A DNA stretch of 17,976 bases from Actinomycetes bacterium (GTDB lineage: Bacteria; Actinomycetota; Actinomycetes; Actinomycetales; Cellulomonadaceae), in assembly GCA_023461115.1 (NCBI GenBank), contig JAEWOA010000099.1, forward strand, positions 1 through 17,976, read 5' to 3'. The position numbers and the translations under genes were made by a program. Numbering within the stretch: the first letter of the stretch is position 1; the number at the start of each line of letters is the position of its first letter. The notes under the pieces were generated by a model. It had not been told where the DNA came from, made no database searches, and worked only from the letters and a program-made list of their open reading frames with translations. Below, one piece after another: positions 1 through 6,776 of the stretch.

Positions 1-2
1 GT

Positions 3-59
3 GCTGGAGTGCACGCTCACGGCTGGAGTGCACGCTCACGGCTGGAGTGCACGCTCACG
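3..59. repeat. Tandem array, three copies of a 19-bp repeat
   Basis: Three identical copies of GCTGGAGTGCACGCTCACG lie at 3-21, 22-40 and 41-59, followed by a partial GCTGG at 60-64. The bases before position 3 do not continue the unit, so the array seems complete. It begins 12 bp beyond the TAA stop of the GH81 gene on the minus strand, so it would lie in that gene's 3' untranslated region. Each unit contains the palindrome GTGCAC, so neighbouring copies could pair as stems. A second three-copy array with the same orientation and a similar flank lies at 4437-4493, after hemH. Confidence 0.9.
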
Positions 60-71
60 GCTGGGTTGGGG

Positions 72-2987
72 TTAGTACGGGAGGCGGAGCCAGGTGGTGG
101 CCGCGTCGATCGTCGACGGGCCGGCGCCGATCGCGTTCCAGACGGCCACTCGGACCGTGCCGTCACGCAGCGCGCCCAAGGCGCCCGACGACCGCACCAA
201 CCCGACGGCCTGCGTGTAGTGCTCGTCGCCCGGCACCGGGTCGGTGGCGAAGTACTGGTACACCTCGACTCGGTCCCACGTGCCGTCTCCCGTGAGGTCG
301 TACGACACCGACAGGCGAGTGCCGTTGGCGACGACGGTCCCGGCGTCCACTTCCGCGTCGAACGTCGTCGCGCCCCCGTTGAACGCGCAGGTCAGGCCGC
401 TCGCGGTGAATACCCGCGCGTCCGCGGGCTCGACGAGGGTGTCCCCGCCGGTCGTCGAGCGCGCGATCTGCACGCGCGTGCCCGCGGCCGGCGCGGTCGG
501 CGTGAGCGTCCCCGACGAGCCGAGGTAGAACCGCACGTTCGCCGGGCTCGTCGGCGTGGTCGGCGAGGGTGTGGGTGTCGGCGTCGGCGTGGGCGTCGGA
601 GTCGGGGTCGGCCCGCCCGGGAGCGGTGGGCCGCCCGGCGCCGAGCCCCCGCTGAACGTCCGCACGCCCACGGCCACGGTCCTGCCGGCCGGGACCGCGA
701 CCACACGCCCGTCGGAGAACCGCACGGAGATCGCCGCGGAGGTCACGTTGGCGGCCACGTAGGTGAGCCCGCCCGACGAGCGGAAGGCCGCCGCGAGCGG
801 ATGGTCCGCGCGCACCGAGGCGTCGAGGGCGCCCAGCGACGCGAGGTTGGCGATCCAGTGGAACGTGTGCGCCTTGGTCTCGCCCTCCTCCACGGTGTAC
901 CCGGGGTTGGCGTCGAGCTTGGCGAGCGCCCCCGGCCCGTCCCCGAGCGCCAGGAAGGACCACAGGATGTCCTGCCACACGGTCGGCGGCCCGCCGTTGA
1001 CTCGCTCCATCGCGGCATACTGCGCGCGCACGTCGGCGGGACGCAGCCCGAGGTAGAGGTGCGAGCCGGTGATCGGCAGCGTGTTGATGCCCTGGATCAT
1101 CTCGGCCTCGCCCGAGAACCACGTGGCGTAGGCGCCGCCGTCGCCCCAGATCATCCCGACCGTGGAGTGGCCGAATCCTGCCGGGATGGCTCCCGCACGG
1201 TCGAACCAGTAGTCCTGGATGGCCGCAGCCTGGGTCGCGTAGAGGTACGCGCCCGCGTCCCGGACCGCTCGTGAGCCCGTCGCGGCGCCCCATTGCAGCA
1301 CCGCGCCGGCGAAGTTCATGCCCTCGGAGCTGGACTCCTGGTTGTTCCCCGCGGCGAACGCGCCGTGTCCCGACGCCCAGTCGTGGCCCGCGTAGATGTC
1401 GAAGTCCCGCAGGTACGGGAACCGCGTCTCGGCGCGGTCGTAGTTGTCGGCGTCGCGGATGAGCAGGTCCACCATGCCGCCGTAACGGTCGGCGCGCGCC
1501 CAGCCCGGATCGAACCGCGCGAGTGTCGCTGCGGCCGCGACGAAGTACCCATAGTGGAAGTGGTGGTCGTTGAGCTCGGTGTCCGAGCCGTACGACGCGG
1601 GGTAGCCGATGAGCGTGCCCCACCGGCTGTCGTAGCCGAACACCTGCGCGGTCTTGCCCGCGCGTGCGGTGAACCACTCGGTGAGCGTCGCGCGCACGGC
1701 GGTGATCAGCCGGTCGCGCACGTCGGTGCGGCCCAGCTGGTCGGCGAGCTCGACGAGCCGCGTCGCTCGGCCCAGCGCCTTGCCCGTCCAGTACGTGTCG
1801 GTCGACGGCAGCGGGAGGGTCTGCGCGACACCCTCGTCGAGCAGCGTGTTGAGCCTGGTCCGGTTGGCGCCGCTCGTCGTCGCGACACCCGGCAGCTCGG
1901 GCAGAACCCCGGTGAACGGGGTGTTCGTCGTGAACGACGTGGCGCCGACGTAGGCGGCCATGGCGCCGCGCGGCGAGACGTAGTCCCCCGGCGCCCGCGT
2001 CGCCCCGGCGGGCGCCGCGACGTACCGCTGCTGGTGCGGGTAGAGCGCGACGACTGTGCCCGCGGGCTGGCTGCCCCCGGCCAGCCGCGTCGTCGTGAGC
2101 CGGTACGTGGTCCGCACGACGCCCGCGGCCTGGTCGTAGACGTAGTCCGCGCGCGTCCCCGTCACCTCGTTGAGCGCCCACGGCGCATAGGCCTGCGCCT
2201 GCGCGACACGCGCCGCGTCGGTGTCCGACGCGGTCGTCGAGAGCGCCGCGACCGCGAGGACCCCGCGCCCGGCGAGCGACGAGCGCAGGACCGCGCCCGA
2301 GCCCGTCCACGACGAGCCCGCCGGCGCCACGGCCACGTAGTCGTGCCCGCGCGCGGTGAACCCGATCGCGCCGCCGTCCCGCCACCAGACGCGCAGCGGG
2401 TCGCGTGAGCGCAGCACCGCGTCGCCGCCGGCCACGTGGTACCAGCTGATCGGAAGCCCGTGCCCGACCACGGCCCGCAGCGACCGGGCGCCGTCCTGCC
2501 ACGCGGGCGTCACGGTCCAGTCCGTCCAGCCCGCGACCTTCACGTTCGGCGCGGACATGCCGTCGACGGCCACGACGAGGTCCTCGTCGTAGGGGTAGTG
2601 GAACTCCCCCACCCCGCCGGACGTCCCCGAGAGCACCGCGGTGCGCGGAGTCGAGAGCCCGAGCCCGCTCGCCACCGGCTGGTAGACCACCGGGTGCGCC
2701 TGGAGCGGCGCGGAGAACGCGCAGTCCCAGACCTTGAAGACGAGCGACGACCACCAGTCGTTCGTCGGGATCGGCCCGGCCGGCGCGTCCGCGGTGAGCG
2801 ACGAGCGCGGGTTCGCCGTAACGGCGTCGCAGCCCTTCGGTGTCGCGCCCGGAGCTGTGCCCAGGAAGGAGCCGGCGCCGACGGGGTTGACCCCGGGGCC
2901 GGGTGGCGCGGCCGGAGCCGCCGTGCCGACAGCGGTCAGCGCCGCCGCCAGGAGTGCCGTCATGATCGCGCGCGTCTTCGTCGCCAC
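72..2987 (-). CDS. Secreted GH81 endo-beta-1,3-glucanase with Pro-Thr linker and C-terminal accessory domain
   Basis: This 971-residue protein should cut internal beta-1,3-glucan bonds (laminarin, curdlan, fungal wall) outside the cell. A Sec signal peptide spans about residues 1-27, with a hydrophobic core from residue 8 and an Ala-Pro-Ala cleavage zone. The GH81 domain runs from about 70 to 780. It shows TNDWWSSLVF (75-84), NDHHFHYGYF (473-482) and NNQESSSEGMNF (548-559). By analogy with characterised GH81 enzymes, Asp474, His478, Glu551 and Glu555 are the expected active-site residues. A Pro-Thr linker (about 791-814) leads to a beta-rich C-terminal domain of about 155 residues that I cannot assign; it includes DGTWDRVEVYQYFATDP. 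The GTG start follows GAGAGG with 8-nt spacing. The gene stands alone on its strand with a 248-bp upstream region. Family assignment is firm; the role of the last domain is not. Confidence 0.93.
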   Translation of the reverse strand: MATKTRAIMTALLAAALTAVGTAAPAAPPGPGVNPVGAGSFLGTAPGATPKGCDAVTANPRSSLTADAPAGPIPTNDWWSSLVFKVWDCAFSAPLQAHPVVYQPVASGLGLSTPRTAVLSGTSGGVGEFHYPYDEDLVVAVDGMSAPNVKVAGWTDWTVTPAWQDGARSLRAVVGHGLPISWYHVAGGDAVLRSRDPLRVWWRDGGAIGFTARGHDYVAVAPAGSSWTGSGAVLRSSLAGRGVLAVAALSTTASDTDAARVAQAQAYAPWALNEVTGTRADYVYDQAAGVVRTTYRLTTTRLAGGSQPAGTVVALYPHQQRYVAAPAGATRAPGDYVSPRGAMAAYVGATSFTTNTPFTGVLPELPGVATTSGANRTRLNTLLDEGVAQTLPLPSTDTYWTGKALGRATRLVELADQLGRTDVRDRLITAVRATLTEWFTARAGKTAQVFGYDSRWGTLIGYPASYGSDTELNDHHFHYGYFVAAAATLARFDPGWARADRYGGMVDLLIRDADNYDRAETRFPYLRDFDIYAGHDWASGHGAFAAGNNQESSSEGMNFAGAVLQWGAATGSRAVRDAGAYLYATQAAAIQDYWFDRAGAIPAGFGHSTVGMIWGDGGAYATWFSGEAEMIQGINTLPITGSHLYLGLRPADVRAQYAAMERVNGGPPTVWQDILWSFLALGDGPGALAKLDANPGYTVEEGETKAHTFHWIANLASLGALDASVRADHPLAAAFRSSGGLTYVAANVTSAAISVRFSDGRVVAVPAGRTVAVGVRTFSGGSAPGGPPLPGGPTPTPTPTPTPTPTPSPTTPTSPANVRFYLGSSGTLTPTAPAAGTRVQIARSTTGGDTLVEPADARVFTASGLTCAFNGGATTFDAEVDAGTVVANGTRLSVSYDLTGDGTWDRVEVYQYFATDPVPGDEHYTQAVGLVRSSGALGALRDGTVRVAVWNAIGAGPSTIDAATTWLRLPY

Positions 2988-3024
2988 GTCGCCAACCTCT
3001 CGCGTGCCCCCGCACGCACCGTTG

Positions 3025-3069
3025 GCCGCCCGCCGAGCGGGCGGCGACGGGCGCCGGCGTGACGCCCGT
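3025..3069. other. Two consecutive GC hairpins upstream of the GH81 gene
   Basis: GCCGCCCGC (3025-3033) pairs perfectly with GCGGGCGGC (3037-3045) around a 3-nt loop. ACGGGCG (3047-3053) pairs with CGCCCGT (3063-3069) around a 9-nt loop. They lie 38-82 nt before the GH81 start codon. They may structure its leader or act as a distant terminator for the META gene, whose stop is about 165 nt away. The sequence does not decide between these. Confidence 0.5.
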
Positions 3070-3235
3070 GCTGCGGCGAGCCCACCGGGTCCCCGTCGAC
3101 CACGGCGGGCCGTGCGCCGCCGATATCGAGCCCATCACCGCGGCCGAGCCTGGGCAAACAACCCGCGGCCGGCGGCGTACGTAATCGTTGGCGACCTGCA
3201 TGGAAGCGTGACCACATGGTGAGACGGCGCGCGTG
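3070..3235 (-). promoter_or_regulatory. Upstream region of the GH81 gene with a shared 12-mer
   Basis: This stretch between the META stop and the GH81 leader should hold the glucanase promoter, but no convincing -35/-10 pair is visible. It contains GAAGCGTGACCA at 3203-3214, which recurs exactly at 11184-11195 upstream of the alpha-glucosidase operon in the same orientation. It also contains the palindrome CGATATCG at 3121-3128. A CCGCGGCCG direct repeat flanks 3140-3170 and can fold into a weak 6-bp stem. Confidence 0.35.
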
Positions 3236-3640
3236 TCAGGCGGGGTCGGCACGCTCCAGGCGCACACGGCCGCCGTCCGCCGCGACGAGCTCGACGACCC
3301 GCGGGCCGGCCGGGCCGCGGGTCGGCTGCGTGAGCGGATCGGCGGTCGTCTCGGAGCGGCCGTCGACAGTCCGCAGCTCGAGCGTGCCCGTGAGCAGCGC
3401 GCGCAGCGCATCCTCGACGGCCATCGCGTCCTCGGGACCCGCCATGAGCGTCGTCGCGAGCGGCCCGAAGCTCAGCGTGTCGCCCTCGACGGACCAGGTG
3501 CCGCGCGCGCGGTTGACACCCAGCAGCCCGTAGACCTGGCCGTCCCCATCGAACGTGAGGCTCGGGACGTGCGCGTCGTCGCCCGGAACGGCCGCGCCCG
3601 CGACCGCGACCACACGCCACTCACCGACGAGCCGCAGCAT
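3236..3640 (-). CDS. Small META-domain (HslJ-like) protein
   Basis: This 134-residue protein is a single META domain with no signal peptide or membrane segment, so it is predicted to be cytoplasmic. The family pattern is visible: LVGEWRVVAV at the N-terminus (4-13), then GLLGVNRARGTWSVEGDTLS, then FGPLATTLMAGPE, where many members have a TRMAC motif. Here the usual cysteine is missing. The C-terminal third returns to a short beta-rich segment ending in VRLERADPA. META domains occur in HslJ-type proteins linked to stress or antibiotic tolerance, but no reaction is known. It begins 55 bp after the hemQ stop on the same strand, so it is probably the last gene of the hem unit. The ATG follows AGGA with about 8-nt spacing. 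Why it sits with haem genes is unclear. Confidence 0.8.
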   Translation of the reverse strand: MLRLVGEWRVVAVAGAAVPGDDAHVPSLTFDGDGQVYGLLGVNRARGTWSVEGDTLSFGPLATTLMAGPEDAMAVEDALRALLTGTLELRTVDGRSETTADPLTQPTRGPAGPRVVELVAADGGRVRLERADPA

Positions 3641-3695
3641 GCGGCCGATCCTGCCACCGCGCGCGCCGCGGCGCCGGGCGTCGACGACGATCGCG

Positions 3696-4409
3696 TCAGC
3701 CCAGCGGCTGCCGGTCCGCCCACGCCTCGAGCGTCGTGCGCGGGCCGGTGTAGAACGGCACCTCCTCGCGCACGTGCAGGCGCGCCTGCGTGTTCCGCAG
3801 CTCGCGCATCAGGTCCACGATGCGGTGCAGCTCGTCGGCCTCGAACGCCAGCAGCCACTCGTAGTCGCCGAGCGCGAACGCCGACACGGTGTTGGCGCGC
3901 ACGTCCGGGTAGTCGCGCGCGGCCTCGCCGTGCTCGCGGAGCATGCGCGCGCGGTCGGCCGCGTCCAGCACGTACCAGTCGTACGACCGCACGAACGGGT
4001 AGACGCACAGGTACGCGCGCGGCTCCTCCCCCGCCAGGAACGCCGGCACGTGCTGGCGGTTGAACTCGGCCGCGCGGTGCAGGCCCACCTGCGACCACAC
4101 CGGCAGGAGGTGGCGGCCCAAGTCGCTTCGACGCAGCCGCTGATACGCGCCCTGCACGCCCTCGACCGTCTCGGCGTGCCACCAGACCATGAGGTCGGCG
4201 TCGGCGCGCAGGCCGGCCACGTCGTACCACCCGCGGACGACGAGGTCCGCGTCCTGCCCGATCGCCGCGCGCGCCGCGGCGATGAGCTGCGCGCGCTCGT
4301 CGTCGTCCTCGGGCAGCACCTCCTCGAGCGCGAACACCGACCACATCGTGTAGCGGACGGTCGCGTTGAGGCTCTCGTGGTCGATCGCGTTGCTGTCGGA
4401 CTGCGTCAC
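3696..4409 (-). CDS. hemQ: Coproheme decarboxylase (HemQ/ChdC, chlorite dismutase family)
   Basis: HemQ makes haem b by oxidative decarboxylation of two propionates of coproheme, the final step of the Gram-positive coproporphyrin pathway. The 237-residue protein has the actinobacterial form of the family: NRQHVPAF (His120, probable distal His), YPFVRSYDWY (Tyr137, probable catalytic Tyr) and MLREHGEAARDY (His160, probable proximal haem ligand). The spacing matches His118, Tyr135 and His158 of Corynebacterium ChdC with a constant offset of two. I chose the GTG start because a perfect AGGAGG lies 5 nt upstream. An in-frame start at 4454 would add 15 residues encoded inside the 19-bp repeat array and is rejected. 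It is directly downstream of hemH, the previous step, which supports the role. Confidence 0.95.
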   Translation of the reverse strand: MTQSDSNAIDHESLNATVRYTMWSVFALEEVLPEDDDERAQLIAAARAAIGQDADLVVRGWYDVAGLRADADLMVWWHAETVEGVQGAYQRLRRSDLGRHLLPVWSQVGLHRAAEFNRQHVPAFLAGEEPRAYLCVYPFVRSYDWYVLDAADRARMLREHGEAARDYPDVRANTVSAFALGDYEWLLAFEADELHRIVDLMRELRNTQARLHVREEVPFYTGPRTTLEAWADRQPLG

Positions 4410-4436
4410 TGCATCCTCCTGGTCTGCGCGTGCCCG

Positions 4437-4493
4437 GCTGGAGTGCACGCTCACGGTTGAAGTGCACGCTCACGGCTGGAGTGCACGCTCACG
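4437..4493. repeat. Second tandem array, three copies of the 19-bp repeat
   Basis: Copies lie at 4437-4455, 4456-4474 (two C/T- or G/A-type changes, GTTGAAGTGC at its start) and 4475-4493, followed by a partial GCTGG at 4494-4498. The flank GGTGGTGGGTTAG resembles that of the first array and runs into the TAA stop of hemH. The array fills most of the 97-bp hemH-hemQ gap, so it would be transcribed between the two genes if they form an operon. Confidence 0.9.
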
Positions 4494-4506
4494 GCTGGGT
4501 GGTGGG

Positions 4507-5670
4507 TTAGCGGTGGGGGTCGAAGCCGCACGTGGCGGGGCGGCCCGAGTCGACGCCCGCCTGACGGCGGCAGCAACCCGGGGGGCATACGTCGTGCCAC
4601 GCGGGCAGCGCGCCGACCGTCGCCTTGTGCGGCTCGGGCTCGCCGGCCTGCGCGGCGCGCGCGGCCGCGGCGCGCTCGAGCACGAGGTCGACGAGGCCGC
4701 GGACGAACACGTCGCGCGTGCCCACCGAGTCGGCGCGCACGGCCGTCAGGCCCAGCTCGGCGGCCGTCTCGAGCGCCTCGGTGTCGAGGTCGAACACCAC
4801 TTCCATGTGGTCGGACACGAAGCCGATCGGCGAGAGCACGACCGACTCGATGCCCTTGTCCTTGAGCTCGGCGAGGTGGTCGTTGACGTCCGGCTCGAGC
4901 CACGGCTGGCTCGGCGGGCCCGAGCGCGAGCAGAACGCGAGGTCCCACTCGATCGTCGTGCCCAGCCGCGCGCCCGCGGCGGCCGCGACACTCGCGGCGA
5001 CGTCCAGGTGCTGCTGCGCGTACGACGGGCCCGCGAGCGCCGACGCCTCCTCCATGGTGTCCGGGATGGAGTGCGTGACGAACACCAGGCGCGCGTCCGC
5101 GGGGACCTTGGCGTACGCCTCGACCACCGCGTCGACGTTCGCCTGCACGAAGCCGGGGTGGTTGAAGTACGGGCGGACCTTGTCGACGACGAGCGGGTGC
5201 TCGCCGGGCTCCATCCCGAGGTCCGCGCCCAGCTCGTCGAGCGCCGTCCAGAAGTCCTCGCGGTACTGGCGGCAGCCTGAGTACGAGCCGTACGCGCTGG
5301 TCACGAGCGCGACCACGCGGCGGGCGCCGTCCGCGTGCGCCGCGGCGAGCGCGTCCTTGGTGTACGGGGTCCAGTTGCGGTTGCCCCACACCACGGGCAG
5401 GTCGATGCCGCGCCGGGCGAGCTCGTCGGACAACGCCCGCTGCAGCGCGAGGTTCTGGCCGTTGATCGGGCTCGCGCCGCCGAAGTGGTGGTAGTGCTCG
5501 GCGACCTCGGCCAGCCGCTCGTCGGGGATCCCCTTGCCCGCCGTGACGTTGCGCAGGAACGGCAGCACGTCGTCGGGGCCGTCCGGTCCGCCGAACGACG
5601 CGAGGAACAGGGCGTCGTACGGGCGGACGTCAGTCGAGTCGGATACGGGGGGCAGGCTCACATCGGACAC
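4507..5670 (-). CDS. hemH: Ferrochelatase, coproporphyrin type (CpfC), with probable [2Fe-2S] cysteines
   Basis: This 387-residue enzyme inserts Fe2+ into coproporphyrin III in the cytoplasm, supplying coproheme to HemQ encoded next. Family landmarks are LFLASFGGPDGPDDV (21-35), HFGGASPINGQN (62-73), VTHSIPDTME (198-207, His200 at the active site), AFCSRSGPPSQPWLEPD (245-261) and PIGFVSDHMEVVFDLD (281-296, Glu290). Cys133 and a C-terminal set (Cys362, 366, 367, 381) fit the [2Fe-2S] cluster described in actinobacterial ferrochelatases, although the spacing here should be aligned. The reading frame stays open far upstream through the permease gene, so the start rests on homology: GTG at 5670 gives VSDVSLPP. 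It has no good Shine-Dalgarno sequence, but GATGAT preceded by TGC lies just upstream, so a leaderless transcript is plausible. The next in-frame GTG at 5661 is an alternative. Confidence 0.94.
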   Translation of the reverse strand: MSDVSLPPVSDSTDVRPYDALFLASFGGPDGPDDVLPFLRNVTAGKGIPDERLAEVAEHYHHFGGASPINGQNLALQRALSDELARRGIDLPVVWGNRNWTPYTKDALAAAHADGARRVVALVTSAYGSYSGCRQYREDFWTALDELGADLGMEPGEHPLVVDKVRPYFNHPGFVQANVDAVVEAYAKVPADARLVFVTHSIPDTMEEASALAGPSYAQQHLDVAASVAAAAGARLGTTIEWDLAFCSRSGPPSQPWLEPDVNDHLAELKDKGIESVVLSPIGFVSDHMEVVFDLDTEALETAAELGLTAVRADSVGTRDVFVRGLVDLVLERAAAARAAQAGEPEPHKATVGALPAWHDVCPPGCCRRQAGVDSGRPATCGFDPHR

Positions 5671-5686
5671 CGGTCGATCATCGCAC

Positions 5687-5729
5687 CGCGGCCCGGGCGC
5701 CCTCGGTGTCGGAGGGCGCCCGGGCCGCG
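5687..5729 (-). terminator. Terminator of the alpha-glucoside ABC operon
   Basis: An 18-bp perfect stem (left arm 5687-5704, right arm 5712-5729) closes a 7-nt loop GGTGTCG. It lies 34 nt after the MalG-type permease stop. There is no U-tract, as is common in actinobacteria. It ends only 17 bp before the hemH start, so it overlaps the place where a hemH -35 element would lie. Confidence 0.85.
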
Positions 5730-5762
5730 TGAGATTGACCGGACGGCGTGTCAGAAAACGGG

Positions 5763-6776
5763 TCAGCCCTTGACCGCGCCGCCCAGGCCGGCGCCGCGCA
5801 GGAACATGCGCTGGAAGATCAGGAACATCACGATCGGGATCAGGGTCGAGATCGCCAGGGCCGCCATGAGCGTGCCCTTGTCCACGTTGGCCATCGACTG
5901 CAGGTACACCGACAGCGGCTTGACCGTGTCGGACTTGAGCACCAGGAACGGCCAGAGGAAGTCCTTCCAGGACGCGATCACCGCGAACACCGAGACCACT
6001 CCGATGATCGGCTTGCTCATCGGCAGCACGATCGACCAGAACAGGCGGAACGGCCCGGCGCCGTCGACGCGCGCGGCCTCGAAGATCTCCCGCGGCAGCG
6101 AGTCGAAGAAGCGCGCGACGATCACCACGTTGAACGCGCTCGCGCCCGCCGGCAGCCACGCGGCCAGGAAGTTGTTGATCAGCGAGTCGCCGATCGGCGG
6201 GTTGACGATGATCTTGTACAGCGGGATCAGCAGCACGACCGCCGGGACGAACAGCGTCGCGAGCACGAGCCAGTTGAGCACCTTGGCCCACGCCGGGCGC
6301 AGCACCGACAGGACGAACCCGCCGGTCGTCGCCACCAGGATCTGCACGAACCACGACCCGAGCGCCAGCCACACCGTGTTCAGGAAGTACTTGTCGATGT
6401 GATACCGGTTCCACGCCATGTCGATGTTCTTGGTCGTGGCCCCGTTGGGGAAGAGCGACATCGGGTGGGCCAGGATGTCCTGCGTCGGGGTGAACGCGAA
6501 CTTGCCGAGCAGCAGCAGCGGGCCCAGGCACCAGACCAGGAGCAGCAGCAACAGCACGAAGTGCATCCCGCGCCACGTCCACTTGACGGGGCCGCGGCGC
6601 CAGTCGGCGGTCGACAGCGCGCCGCGCTCGTGCTCGTCGTAGGCGTTCTTCTTCTTGCGGCCGACGAACCGCAGGTTCGCGGCGATGGCGGCGCCGGGGG
6701 CCGCCGCGCCGGTCGAGCCGGGCTGGACGCCGGGCAGCGGCGGGGGCGTGGCGGACTTGGCGTCGGTGGCGGTCAC
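5763..6776 (-). CDS. Sugar ABC transporter permease, MalG type
   Basis: This 337-residue inner-membrane permease is one half of the translocation channel of a carbohydrate (CUT1) ABC importer. After an unusually long, Ala/Pro-rich N-terminal tail (about 1-70), six hydrophobic segments follow, beginning at MHFVLLLLLLVWCLGPLLLL (71-90). The EAA loop that contacts the ATPase is at about 229-255 (REIFEAARVDGAGPFRLFW). The C-terminus ends in FQRMFLRGAGLGGAVKG, typical of MalG-type subunits. The GTG start overlaps the TGA stop of the MalF-type gene by 4 bp (GTGA), indicating translational coupling. It is the last gene of the operon, followed by the terminator at 5687-5729. Confidence 0.93.
   Translation of the reverse strand: MTATDAKSATPPPLPGVQPGSTGAAAPGAAIAANLRFVGRKKKNAYDEHERGALSTADWRRGPVKWTWRGMHFVLLLLLLVWCLGPLLLLGKFAFTPTQDILAHPMSLFPNGATTKNIDMAWNRYHIDKYFLNTVWLALGSWFVQILVATTGGFVLSVLRPAWAKVLNWLVLATLFVPAVVLLIPLYKIIVNPPIGDSLINNFLAAWLPAGASAFNVVIVARFFDSLPREIFEAARVDGAGPFRLFWSIVLPMSKPIIGVVSVFAVIASWKDFLWPFLVLKSDTVKPLSVYLQSMANVDKGTLMAALAISTLIPIVMFLIFQRMFLRGAGLGGAVKG

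Noticed and set aside
3..59. CRISPR array
   Set aside because: The 19-bp units are directly tandem with no spacers, there are only three copies, and no cas genes are present.
566..611. Hexamer-like GTCGGN repeat as a regulatory or unstable element
   Set aside because: It simply encodes the Pro-Thr linker of the GH81 protein in frame. Length changes would alter the linker without shifting the frame.
9..1274. Long plus-strand open frame opposite the GH81 gene
   Set aside because: It is rich in Arg, Gly and Val with no recognisable domain, runs antisense to a clear GH81 enzyme, and begins in the 19-bp repeat. Such frames are expected in very GC-rich DNA.
5671..6582. Extension of the hemH frame to a 691-residue protein
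   Set aside because: The added 304 residues lie in a wrong frame of the permease gene and cross the operon terminator. Ferrochelatase homology begins only after 5670.
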